Source: SAR324 cluster bacterium
Lineage (GTDB): Bacteria > SAR324 > NAC60-12
Assembly (NCBI GenBank): GCA_028281495.1
Contig: JANQJU010000077.1
Location: forward strand, 1 to 64,000
Reading direction: 5' to 3'
DNA: 64,000 nucleotides
Under the pieces are notes generated by a model. It was not told the DNA's origin. It did no database searches and saw only the letters and a list, made by a program, of their open reading frames with translations. Of the stretch, positions 1 to 7,582 are shown in pieces. The stretch's first letter is position 1. Each line of letters starts with the position of its first letter. The position numbers were made by a program, and so were the translations under genes.

Positions 1-753
1 TTGGTGAGTCGACAACGCTTCAAAAAGAGCTGCTTCGTCTTGAATCTCACCTCGTGAAGTGTTGATGAGAAGCGAATGACGTTGCATCTGTTGCAGCGAA
101 TCCTGGTTGATCATCTGGCGAGTCTTTTGGGACAGCGGCACATGGTACGTGACGATATCGGAGTGCTGGAGCAAGGTGTTTAGTGGGCAATAGTGGAGAT
201 CCCACTGCCTTTCTAACTTCGTATCTGCTCGGAGGATGTCGTAATAAAGAACTTTCGTCTCAAACGCCAGTGCGCGTTTGGCGACCGCTTGGCCCACATG
301 TCCCATCCCAACAATTCCCAATGTTTTTCCCGCCATCTCCAAATTTGATTCCTTCCGGTTTTCCCAAGGGCCTTCCACCACACTGTGATGGTGAAACAGC
401 AATTGCCGATACAACGCTAGGATCAATAAAAAGGTATGTTCTGCCACCGAGATGGCGTTGGCTCCTCCATTATTCGCAACTGCGACCCCAAAAGCGGCTG
501 CCCGTTGCAAATCCACACGATCATAGCCGGCTCGTATTGTTTGGATGATTTTCAAGTTTGAAGCTTGTTGATGTTCGGCTTCACTCAAAGTCACTTCTCC
601 CAAGATGGCATCCGCTTGAGAAAGCAAGTCTGAAAAGCTAGCAGGAGGGTTGTTAAAATCCACCCGGATCAATCGGAAAAATTTAGGAGTGTGGGCATGG
701 ACCTTGTCTAAGAATTTATCGTAAATATAAGGCTCAACTAAAATGGTAAACAT
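1..753 (-). CDS. D-2-hydroxyacid dehydrogenase family protein (3' end outside window)
   Basis: NAD-dependent oxidoreductase of the phosphoglycerate/D-lactate dehydrogenase superfamily, expected to be cytosolic. It reads on the minus strand from ATG at 753 (MFTILVEPYIYD) and is still open at base 1, giving 251 residues. Seen in the translation: an N-terminal catalytic-domain segment, a Rossmann dinucleotide loop (GIVGMGHVGQ, GxGxxG type) near residue 140, the SDIVTYHVPLS segment, and LLINTSRGEIQDE, which carries the family's substrate-binding Arg. The catalytic Glu and His of the C-terminal part lie outside the window, so the substrate (3-phosphoglycerate, lactate, erythronate-4-phosphate or other) cannot be decided. 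It follows a TrpD2-like gene on the same strand, with only a tandem repeat between them, so the two are probably cotranscribed. Confidence 0.85.
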   Translation of the reverse strand, partial: MFTILVEPYIYDKFLDKVHAHTPKFFRLIRVDFNNPPASFSDLLSQADAILGEVTLSEAEHQQASNLKIIQTIRAGYDRVDLQRAAAFGVAVANNGGANAISVAEHTFLLILALYRQLLFHHHSVVEGPWENRKESNLEMAGKTLGIVGMGHVGQAVAKRALAFETKVLYYDILRADTKLERQWDLHYCPLNTLLQHSDIVTYHVPLSQKTRQMINQDSLQQMQRHSLLINTSRGEIQDEAALFEALSTHQ

Positions 754-759
754 CTTTGG

Positions 760-813
760 TTCAGTTTTGATTGTTGATTCAGCTTTGATTGTTGATTCAG
801 CTTTGATTGTTCC
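760..813. repeat. 18-bp direct repeat, three copies, at a gene junction
   Basis: Three copies of an 18-base unit (TTCAGCTTTGATTGTTGA) occupy 760-777, 778-795 and 796-813; the third differs at its last two bases. On the minus strand the repeat spans the last codons and stop of the TrpD2-like gene. The unit length is a multiple of three, so the TGA recurs in frame as back-up stops. It fills the whole spacer before the dehydrogenase start at 753. Confidence 0.85.
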
Positions 814-2200
814 AGTGTTCCCAGGCTTTGCCGGATTCCACCACATTGCGAGCGATGCGTCCTGCTTCGGATTCGTGGGGAAAGATATCGGCCAGCCAGG
901 CAAAAGCTGCTGCGTGATAGATCAATAATTCTTGTACCAAGCCGGTCTCGCCTTGCAGTGCAGAAAGGGCCGCATGGGCAATGTGGTCTGCTTGAATGCC
1001 TTTGTCGATTTGATGGTCTTCACCGGAGATTCCAAAGTGCTCTGGTACCAGTTCACCTTCCACCAACGCTTTTCCATCCTGCTGTAAGAAATCGGAGAGT
1101 GGGGTTTCCCAGGCAGGTCTTTCGGAACGATCCATTCCCAACGGTGGGGTGGTTGCGGTGTTGCGATAGCCCACAAAGGGAGTGGATTTCTTTCCCCAAC
1201 AGTTGGTGGAACCTTCAATCGTTCTCAGGTTGAACACCATGCGATTCTGATGATGCCAACTCAATACCCGAACCACTTCTTCCCGATAATGAGCATGCAC
1301 ATATCCGGTGATCACAATATTCCCTGTACGATTATGAATCGGCTGAAGCAGTTTATCAAAGGTTGCCAGAAATGGACGCTTCACCATGTCATGACGTAAT
1401 TGGCGTAAGGCAAATAGTTCAGGAAATACTTGGGATTGGTCAAGATAACACCATCCAATTTTGGGATTGAGCAAATTCGTGGTTGCTTGTGCTAAAGGGA
1501 GCGTATTAGCTTTTCCGGCATGATGAAGCAGCTGTGAAGAAGTGATTCCATATTTGGGGCCTACCGATTCCACTCCGTGTAAAATGGTAGGAATGCCCAT
1601 TGCCGCCAACACCGCAGCCACAAAAGGAGTGAGGTGGTAGCTACGGTTGGTGCCATCATAACTATCACAAAGGTCGATTAAATAGGGCATATCGACAGAG
1701 ATATGAGTGGCCTTGTTCCATAAAGAATCGAGAAACACAGCATCTTCGGTAGGAGTTTCCCGCTTGATGCGGGCACCCTGCAAAAAAGCCCCTTTGATCC
1801 ATTCTGGTACTGAGGGTTCCCAGAAAAAAGTCATGGCGGATTCCGCTTCGGTTGTACTCAAGTCGTGCCGCTGGATGAGTTTGTGGACCAATCGTAAAAA
1901 GCCTGTGTGAGCCGCCTCTTTTTCGGGAAACATGAGTGCTTGCAGTTCGGGGAGTAAGTGAAATTCGGGGGCATTGCGAACCGGGGCCAATAACGCTTCT
2001 TCTTCCTCAGAATTATCGAGAAGCAGGCATGCCGTCCAAAATGCGGCGGCAGTAGTGCGGTTGGTTTCGGGCTGAGCGAGCAAAGGCAGCACCTCTCGTA
2101 ACATGTCGGGTGGTAACTTTTTACTTCCTTTGGGACCAATGCCTTTGCGACGTAGGGCCTCTCGCAATAAGGCTTCGGATTCGGTGTGGATGGAGTTCAT
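797..2200 (-). CDS. TrpD2-like / anthranilate phosphoribosyltransferase-fold protein
   Basis: A 467-residue protein related to TrpD (anthranilate phosphoribosyltransferase), closest in style to the TrpD2/YbiB branch, whose characterised members bind nucleic acid rather than make tryptophan. Visible features are an N-terminal helical segment, a central DLCDSYDGTNRSYHLTPF stretch where TrpD has its glycine-rich PRPP loop, then AAVLAAMGIPTILHGVESVGPKYG, which matches the TrpD 'AAxGxxVxKHG...S' region. The canonical GTGGD loop is replaced, so true PRPP chemistry is doubtful. No other trp gene is near. I chose ATG 2200 (MNSIHTESEALL). An in-frame ATG exists at 2368, but that extension would cross the divergent promoter region and the start of the plus-strand gene at 2363. 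Confidence 0.65.
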   Translation of the reverse strand: MNSIHTESEALLREALRRKGIGPKGSKKLPPDMLREVLPLLAQPETNRTTAAAFWTACLLLDNSEEEEALLAPVRNAPEFHLLPELQALMFPEKEAAHTGFLRLVHKLIQRHDLSTTEAESAMTFFWEPSVPEWIKGAFLQGARIKRETPTEDAVFLDSLWNKATHISVDMPYLIDLCDSYDGTNRSYHLTPFVAAVLAAMGIPTILHGVESVGPKYGITSSQLLHHAGKANTLPLAQATTNLLNPKIGWCYLDQSQVFPELFALRQLRHDMVKRPFLATFDKLLQPIHNRTGNIVITGYVHAHYREEVVRVLSWHHQNRMVFNLRTIEGSTNCWGKKSTPFVGYRNTATTPPLGMDRSERPAWETPLSDFLQQDGKALVEGELVPEHFGISGEDHQIDKGIQADHIAHAALSALQGETGLVQELLIYHAAAFAWLADIFPHESEAGRIARNVVESGKAWEHWNNQS

Positions 2201-2362
2201 GATAATCTCGATTGGTAGGGTACAGAAACCATTGTAGATGAAGGAAATATCACATTTATTCTTAAACAATTGGGAACTAGCGAAAGCCTTGTCATGCTTT
2301 TTGCATTCCTTAGAGAGTCTATTGAAATCACACAAAAAAACAATCTCTGAGTTGGGCTCCCT

Positions 2363-2779
2363 ATGCAAAAAGAAATGGACTTATCACATCATTTTCAAGA
2401 CCAAGAATTCATCTATCAGACGTTTTATGAGACCTTAAGTGGTAAACTGCAGGATGATGAAATCACGTCTCTCAATGTACTCGGCAAAGAGTTTTTTGTG
2501 TTAGTCGATCAAATGGCTGCGGAACTTTTTGTAGAACGGGCAGGCGACAGTTTAATGCTGGGTTTATCGTTGCAAGACTATCTATGGGAACTTCAGGTGT
2601 TTGCTAATCAGTTCCTCCGCAACAGCGCGGGTTCGGTTCTGAAGCTCAAAGGCTTTTGTGAAAGCTTGATCAAATGTTTGCATGACTTGGGATTCCGGGA
2701 CCAATTCAATGCGGAACTGCGCTCTGCCTACGAAAATCACTTCTTTGTCACGGAAAGCCACGGAGCGTATTTAGTTTGA
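2363..2779 (+). CDS. hypothetical protein, 138 aa
   Basis: I do not recognise this protein. It has 138 residues, mostly predicted helix, acidic, with no signal peptide or membrane segment, and contains repeated Phe/Leu-rich stretches (FFVLVDQMAAELFVERAGD, LQDYLWELQVFANQFLRN). It is divergent from the TrpD2-like gene and lies upstream of the DUF368 transporter on the same strand. A second in-frame ATG at 2375 (MDLSHHF) is an equally good start; neither has a strong Shine-Dalgarno. Codon use and absence of overlap with a better frame support a real gene. Confidence 0.6.
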   Translation: MQKEMDLSHHFQDQEFIYQTFYETLSGKLQDDEITSLNVLGKEFFVLVDQMAAELFVERAGDSLMLGLSLQDYLWELQVFANQFLRNSAGSVLKLKGFCESLIKCLHDLGFRDQFNAELRSAYENHFFVTESHGAYLV

Positions 2780-2899
2780 CCTATTGTAGGACCTCACCTA
2801 TAAAATCCGGCTTCTATGAATCGTCCCAAAGCAGGGACGATGCCCTTCCCACCCATCCCAAACACAAATTCGCTTCCGTTATTATCCATAAGAGCCATC

Positions 2900-3904
2900 A
2901 TGACCACACAAACCAAAACAACTACCACTCCGTCTTCGCATCCACCTTCGCAACCCACCACGTGGAAAGCTGCCTGGGAGGTGACGCCTGGACCGAAGAC
3001 TCGTCAAGAACACCTCATGCTCACCTTAAAAGGGTTCTGCATGGGAACCGCAGATATCATCCCTGGGGTTTCCGGGGGAACCATTGCGTTCATCACCGGC
3101 ATTTATGATCAATTGCTTGCTGCAATTTCTTCCGTCAATGTGACTTTTGTGAAGAAGCTTTTGCAGTTTGATCTCAAAGGAGCGCTTTCCGAAATTCATC
3201 TCCGCTTTTTGATCACTTTGTTCATTGGAATTGCGGTTGCGATTGTGAGCACTGCACGAGTGATGCACTATTTGATCAATGAACATCCAGTACCCACCTG
3301 GGCATTGTTTTTTGGGTTGATTGCAGCCTCAATCATTGTGGTGGGAAAGACGATCGAAGAATGGAATGGCGTGACTCTTCTCGCTATGGGGATAGGAGGT
3401 GTGACCGCCTATTTCATTGTCGGCCTGATTCCGGTCACCACACCAGAAGCGCCGTGGTTTATTTTCTTCAGCGGGATGATTGCAATCTGTGCCATGATTC
3501 TGCCTGGCCTCAGTGGATCGTTTCTGCTTCTCATTTTAGGAAAATATGCTTTTGTGACGGGTGCGATCAAAAATCCCTTCAACCTCGACAACATTGTGAT
3601 CATCATCACCTTTGCTTCGGGTTGTTTGGTTGGGTTATTGGGCTTTGCCCGAATTCTCAAATACCTCCTCAATCATTATCATACTTGGACGATGGCTTTT
3701 CTAACGGGCATCATGATCGGTGCGATGCGCAAAGTGTGGCCTTGGAAAGAAGTTCTCGAAACCGTTGAAATCCGAGGCAAAGTGCATGTACTTGCTGAAC
3801 AAAACGTGCTTCCTACTCTCGATGCCCAGTTCGCCTTGGCCGCAGTCCTGATGGTCATTGGGTTTGTTCTCGTGATGGGGCTGGAACGGATTTCCAATAA
3901 GTAA
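2900..3904 (+). CDS. DUF368 family polyprenyl-phosphate transporter
   Basis: A polytopic inner-membrane protein of the DUF368 family. Members (PopT type) have been shown to recycle undecaprenyl phosphate, the lipid carrier for peptidoglycan and O-antigen synthesis, across the membrane. The signature GFCMGTADIIPGVSGGTIAF near the N-terminus and the second motif MILPGLSGSFLLLILGKY are both present, forming the two re-entrant halves typical of the family; about eight hydrophobic segments follow. The first ~20 residues are Thr/Ser/Pro rich and not family-conserved. I took ATG 2900 (MTTQTK); an upstream in-frame ATG at 2816 adds 28 unconvincing residues. A polysaccharide export block at 40-43 kb would need the same lipid carrier, but that link is only an inference. 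Confidence 0.85.
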   Translation: MTTQTKTTTTPSSHPPSQPTTWKAAWEVTPGPKTRQEHLMLTLKGFCMGTADIIPGVSGGTIAFITGIYDQLLAAISSVNVTFVKKLLQFDLKGALSEIHLRFLITLFIGIAVAIVSTARVMHYLINEHPVPTWALFFGLIAASIIVVGKTIEEWNGVTLLAMGIGGVTAYFIVGLIPVTTPEAPWFIFFSGMIAICAMILPGLSGSFLLLILGKYAFVTGAIKNPFNLDNIVIIITFASGCLVGLLGFARILKYLLNHYHTWTMAFLTGIMIGAMRKVWPWKEVLETVEIRGKVHVLAEQNVLPTLDAQFALAAVLMVIGFVLVMGLERISNK

Positions 3905-3905
3905 A

Positions 3906-3956
3906 CATAAAAAGCAGTCCTTTATCGAATAAGCATAAAAAGCAGCCTTTATCGAA
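3906..3956. repeat. two imperfect tandem copies downstream of DUF368 gene
   Basis: CATAAAAAGCAGTCCTTTAT... at 3906-3929 recurs at 3934-3956 with one base missing. The second copy supplies the left arm of the hairpin at 3940-3971, so the repeat looks like a partial duplication of a terminator arm. Confidence 0.75.
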
Positions 3957-3971
3957 ATGATAGGGCTGCTT
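3940..3971. terminator. strong stem-loop after DUF368 gene
   Basis: AAGCAGCCTTTATC pairs with GATAGGGCTGCTT around a GAAAT loop (one bulge, one G-T pair). It lies 36 nt after the stop codon at 3904. There is no clear T-run, so intrinsic termination is only likely. A second inverted repeat, AAAGCGTTT/AAACGCTTT, follows at 3974-4002. Confidence 0.5.
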
Positions 3972-4058
3972 GGAAAGCGTTTGATTCAATTCAAAACGCT
4001 TTGAATTGATGATTCTATTAAAAAAATCAAAAAAATAAAATTTTTTAAAGGTGAAAGC

Positions 4059-4087
4059 TTGACATCCGGCGGGAATGTATTTATTTG
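4059..4087 (+). promoter_or_regulatory. candidate sigma-70 promoter of the beta-amylase gene
   Basis: Perfect -35 TTGACA at 4059-4064, a 17-bp spacer, and a weak -10 TATTTG at 4082-4087. The -10 abuts and slightly overlaps the 28-bp palindromic operator at 4085-4112, the usual geometry for repression of initiation. Confidence 0.55.
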
Positions 4088-4112
4088 TTTATGCAATCGA
4101 TTGCATAAACAA
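4085..4112. promoter_or_regulatory. LacI-family-type operator O1 (28-bp perfect palindrome)
   Basis: A perfect palindrome with core TGCAATCGATTGCA, extended by TTGTTTA/TAAACAA on the two sides. The central CpG and symmetric TGCAA arms are the hallmark of LacI/GalR-family operators, including MalR- and PurR-like sites. It overlaps the -10/+1 region of the beta-amylase promoter, so a repressor released by a maltodextrin signal is the simplest model. No lacI-type gene is in the window. Confidence 0.7.
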
Positions 4113-4245
4113 TTCAACTTTGCAATTTTCGTTACAGGTGCTCCTGAATACTGGGTACAGATTGGCAAAATATCGCTCGAATACTGGAGGGATTTCGAGT
4201 GAAAGGAGGAGCATCTCATTATTGGCAATTTTTTTTGTCAACTTT

Positions 4246-4259
4246 TGCAAACGATTGCA
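4246..4259. promoter_or_regulatory. second LacI-type operator O2
   Basis: TGCAAACGATTGCA shares the TGCAA...TTGCA arms and central CG of O1. It lies about 154 bp downstream (centre to centre) and 55 bp before the beta-amylase start. It could act as a roadblock or a DNA-looping auxiliary operator. Confidence 0.6.
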
Positions 4260-4313
4260 TTTGTTTCCGCAACCAAAATCTATTATTTCAACAACCCAGT
4301 CTAAGAGGTAAAA

Positions 4314-6353
4314 ATGAGCTATTCAAAAAAGAGGAAGTGGATCGTAAGCGGGTTGATCACCGCCTTATTATCATTATTAGCCATTGTTCCCAATGCGTGG
4401 AGCAAGCCATTTTACACGGCGAATGCAATGGCCCCATTGTATGTAGAAGAAAGCGAAATGGGTAATTTCCATGAGCAATTACGGCGGGCAAAAGAGATTG
4501 GAGTGGAAGCCATTTCAGTTGACGTATGGTGGGGGCTTGTGGAAGGAGCCGGCGATCAACAATTCGATTGGTCTTATTACGACCGTGTCTTCGGTGCAAT
4601 TGAGCAAGAAGGTTTGCATATCGTAGCTATTATGTCGTTCCATCAATGTGGTGGCAACGTTGGCGACGATTGTTTTTTTCCACTCCCCAGTTGGATTTGG
4701 AACCGTTACCAAGGAGTGAATCCTGGAGATCTCAAATATAAAAGTGAGCAAGGCAACGAATCGACTGAATTTGTGAGCTTGTGGTCCGATGATTTGGTGA
4801 GCCATCAGTATGTCGAATTCATGAATGCTTTTGAAGACAAGTATGCCAACAAGGCGCACTTATTCGACGAACTCAACATCAGCTGCGGGCCTGCGGGGGA
4901 ATTGAGGTATCCTTCTTACAACAGCCATGATCAAGGCACCGGATACCCCACTCGTGGTGCGTTCCAAGCATACAGCGACAAAGCAAAACAAGACTTTCGT
5001 GACTATGCTGTTGCCAAGTATGGTGATTTGAATGGGATCAACCAAGCTTGGGGATTCGGCTTGGGCAGTGTGAACGACATCAACCCTCCAGGCAACGCAA
5101 GCACATTCATGACTCAGCAAGACTACATCAACATGCAGTATGGCCGAGATTTTGTAGATTGGTACAACGAATCTTTGAAGCAACACGGAATTCGGATGGT
5201 CAACTCGGGTATCCAAGCATTTGATGGTGCTCTAGCTGACGTGCCTTTGGGTATCAAACTCCCTGGAATTCACTGGCAAATGGGCAACTCCGCTCATCCT
5301 CGTGCAGCTGAAGTGGCAGCCGGTTTGATTCAAACTAGTGTGGATTTCAACAATGCCAGTACCGGTCATGGGTACGAAAACATCGTAAGCGCTGTCACGA
5401 ACTTCAAAAATTCGGGACGTGAAGTGATTTTACATTTCACGGCTTTGGAAATGGACAATCAGGCTGACTACAACGTCAACTCTCCTTATTCACAAGCCAA
5501 AGACTTGGTTTTCTGGATGGCTAATGAAGCAGAGCGGCAAGGAATCGACATCAAAGGCGAAAATGCGTTGGCCGGTGGGGTAGCCACCCATCAAGGTTGG
5601 GATAACATTGAAAATGCGATTGAGTGGGCTGCTTACACAGGATTGACTGTACTTCGCGTGGGCAACATTGGCTGGGACATTGGTCGAGATCGTTATGCCA
5701 ACTTGATTGCTACCAAACTGGAAGCCGATCCCGTTGATCCTACTGAACCTCCTACGGGTGGTGATTGGCAACGAACGGTCATCTTCATGTATGGGCAAAC
5801 AGTATCCGGTCAAGACATGTTCTTGCGAGGTGGGTTGGATCACACCTATGCCAACACAGTTTTAGGACGTAACTGTGAAACCACCAACTTCGAATGTGCA
5901 ATGCCAATTCGCCATCTGAATCTTCGCAACGGCAACACCACCCCTTGGAAGACCGGTGAAAACTACTTGGATTGGTACGGACAAGAAGCCACTCAAACTA
6001 GCCAGTCTCATGGAACCACTGCCCAAGGAACTCCGTTGGATTGGACCACCAACATTTGGCCACCTGAATGGGGTGCTAAGAAAACTGTTGCTGTTGATGG
6101 ATTCGGTGAAGAACCGTTAAACCTCTGGGGGCAACATTACTGGATGTTGGATGTGGAAATGGATTGTTCCAAAAGCGCTGATGGCTGGTTTGAATTGAAA
6201 GCTTTCATTGCAGAAAGCGGCTCTCAAACTTGGGAAGCTAACATCAACCAAGCGAACACCCCTTATGGTTCTAATAATCACTTTGCTCAGTGTGGCATGA
6301 TTAACATGTTCCGCATGGGTGAAAATACGGCTGAATTCATTCCTTTCCAGTAA
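4314..6353 (+). CDS. secreted GH14 beta-amylase with C-terminal accessory domain
   Basis: Extracellular exo-acting enzyme expected to release beta-maltose from starch or glycogen. Residues 1-30 form a Sec signal peptide. The GH14 barrel follows, with VDVWWG (69-74), the signature HQCGGNVGD (110-118), the proton-donor motif CGPAGELRYP with Glu196, and the second catalytic region LHFTALEMDNQ with Glu379. A Pro-rich linker (~471-484) leads to a ~195-residue C-terminal domain rich in Trp and Tyr, with four cysteines. It is probably a beta-sandwich carbohydrate-binding domain like those on marine alpha-amylases; this is an inference. The Shine-Dalgarno AAGAGGT sits before ATG 4314. The gene is monocistronic, with a promoter, two LacI-type operators upstream and a terminator at 6405. 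Confidence 0.93.
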   Translation: MSYSKKRKWIVSGLITALLSLLAIVPNAWSKPFYTANAMAPLYVEESEMGNFHEQLRRAKEIGVEAISVDVWWGLVEGAGDQQFDWSYYDRVFGAIEQEGLHIVAIMSFHQCGGNVGDDCFFPLPSWIWNRYQGVNPGDLKYKSEQGNESTEFVSLWSDDLVSHQYVEFMNAFEDKYANKAHLFDELNISCGPAGELRYPSYNSHDQGTGYPTRGAFQAYSDKAKQDFRDYAVAKYGDLNGINQAWGFGLGSVNDINPPGNASTFMTQQDYINMQYGRDFVDWYNESLKQHGIRMVNSGIQAFDGALADVPLGIKLPGIHWQMGNSAHPRAAEVAAGLIQTSVDFNNASTGHGYENIVSAVTNFKNSGREVILHFTALEMDNQADYNVNSPYSQAKDLVFWMANEAERQGIDIKGENALAGGVATHQGWDNIENAIEWAAYTGLTVLRVGNIGWDIGRDRYANLIATKLEADPVDPTEPPTGGDWQRTVIFMYGQTVSGQDMFLRGGLDHTYANTVLGRNCETTNFECAMPIRHLNLRNGNTTPWKTGENYLDWYGQEATQTSQSHGTTAQGTPLDWTTNIWPPEWGAKKTVAVDGFGEEPLNLWGQHYWMLDVEMDCSKSADGWFELKAFIAESGSQTWEANINQANTPYGSNNHFAQCGMINMFRMGENTAEFIPFQ

Positions 6354-6404
6354 GCTCAGCTCTCCCAGTTTACTGAAACAACATACTCTCCATTCCCCCC
6401 AAAC

Positions 6405-6450
6405 CATGTGCTCGCCTTCCTCCTCTTAGGTGGGCACATGTTCTTATTTC
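6405..6450. terminator. intrinsic terminator after the beta-amylase gene
   Basis: CATGTGCTCGCC (6405-6416) pairs with GGTGGGCACATG (6429-6440) over 12 positions including two G-T pairs, followed by the T-rich TTCTTATTT. It may also serve the convergent solute-binding-protein gene from the other strand. Confidence 0.8.
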
Positions 6451-6564
6451 CCCAATACATCAATCCGGTGCTTGCAACTGACGCCTCAGGTAAGCATCGG
6501 TTGATGTTGGGCCTTCTGATGATTCAGAATGTTTCGACCCCCAGCTCTCTGCTTTTCCATCAAA

Positions 6565-7380
6565 CTACTGCAACGTATTCACCGTTTTATCTACATACCG
6601 ATTCAAGATTTCTTGATACCGCCCACTGGATTTGAGGGCTTGCAGTCCACTGTTGAAATCGTCTCGGAGGTCTGAATGCCGGAATCCCACTTTGTAGTGG
6701 TTGGCTGGAAAAATGGGATGGATGACGGTAGGGAGGCTCGTATCCGCACGGGTGATTTGTTTCAGATAATATTTGTAGATATTGATATCCAATACAACCA
6801 CTTGAATTCGTCGTTTGAAAAGAGCCGTCACTTGGAGCTTTTGCTGCGCAAATTCTTTGTAACGAGGATTGGCATCAGCCATATCATGGAACTCAGGACC
6901 AAGAAACTTTTTGGCATGCTTGAATGCAATCACGGAATGATTTGACAAATCAGCAATCGTTTCGATGGTGTACTGGTTTTCTGCTAAGGATACGGCAACA
7001 TTTTGATAGGTGATGTGGGAGTCTGAATAAAACACGTTTTTCAGACCATAGGCCTCGGTGATGGGAATGGCTCCATCCACACGATGGTTTTTTTGGGAAG
7101 TCTTGAATCGCCTTAATACCTGGGGACGTGGCAGATACACTGGTTTGAGAGTATACCCATTGAAGGCCAACACTTCCCGGACAATTTCCAATTCCATTCC
7201 CGAATCGGATTCATGAATCACATACGGAGGTATGGAACGCCCCACAGCAATTTTTACTTCCCGAGCTACTTCCTGAGTCACGCTCGGATTCATACCCTGG
7301 GCTATTTCGCTGGCAACAACCCAACCGCTGCTCCAAATCAACAACACGATACTGATCGCGTATTTGATCTTTGCGTCCAT
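6565..7380 (-). CDS. periplasmic solute-binding protein, family 3 (SBP_bac_3-like)
   Basis: A 271-residue exported protein with an N-terminal hydrophobic signal (residues ~6-24, ending VVASEIA). The mature part has the family-3 bilobed-receptor pattern: KIAVGRSIPPYVIHE at the start of lobe 1, GMELEIVREVLAFNGYTL, VDGAIPITEAYG, and a C-terminal LDINIYKYYLKQI...GRYQEILNRYV. Such proteins bind amino acids or similar ligands for ABC importers or for signalling. No permease or ATPase gene is adjacent. Instead it is the last gene of an operon with a SpoIIE-type phosphatase, which suggests a sensory role. Start ATG 7380 has the Shine-Dalgarno TAAGGAG, which includes the stop codon of the upstream small ORF. 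Confidence 0.8.
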   Translation of the reverse strand: MDAKIKYAISIVLLIWSSGWVVASEIAQGMNPSVTQEVAREVKIAVGRSIPPYVIHESDSGMELEIVREVLAFNGYTLKPVYLPRPQVLRRFKTSQKNHRVDGAIPITEAYGLKNVFYSDSHITYQNVAVSLAENQYTIETIADLSNHSVIAFKHAKKFLGPEFHDMADANPRYKEFAQQKLQVTALFKRRIQVVVLDINIYKYYLKQITRADTSLPTVIHPIFPANHYKVGFRHSDLRDDFNSGLQALKSSGRYQEILNRYVDKTVNTLQ

Positions 7381-7390
7381 GGGATTCTCC

Positions 7391-7555
7391 TTATTGATGG
7401 GCGCAACTCTTTGCAGAACACGCCGGTTCCATTTTTAATGCGGTGGCAGGATTTTTCGCTCGTACCAGTTTGTGCCAAGACTCGATAGAGTGACTATTCA
7501 GCAACATGTGTTGTAACTTGCGTTCTGTATAATTTTGGCAGTTTGAGTATTCCAT
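7391..7555 (-). CDS. small ORF, 54 aa, between phosphatase and binding protein
   Basis: A 54-residue reading frame with an unusually strong Shine-Dalgarno (AAGGAGG, 6 nt before ATG 7555). It begins 27 bp after the SpoIIE-phosphatase stop, and its TAA forms part of the next gene's ribosome site. The sequence starts MEYSNCQNYTERKLQ and ends PACSAKSCAHQ; it holds three cysteines and no membrane segment or signal. I recognise no family. Placement and ribosome site argue for translation. It may be a small regulatory partner of the neighbouring proteins, or only serve translational coupling. Confidence 0.6.
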   Translation of the reverse strand: MEYSNCQNYTERKLQHMLLNSHSIESWHKLVRAKNPATALKMEPACSAKSCAHQ

Positions 7556-7582
7556 AAGGACCTCCTTAAAATAGCTGTTGTA

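Noticed and set aside
2201..2368. 56-residue N-terminal extension of the TrpD2-like protein
   Set aside because: It would cover the divergent promoter and the start of the plus-strand gene at 2363, and it contains no TrpD-like sequence.
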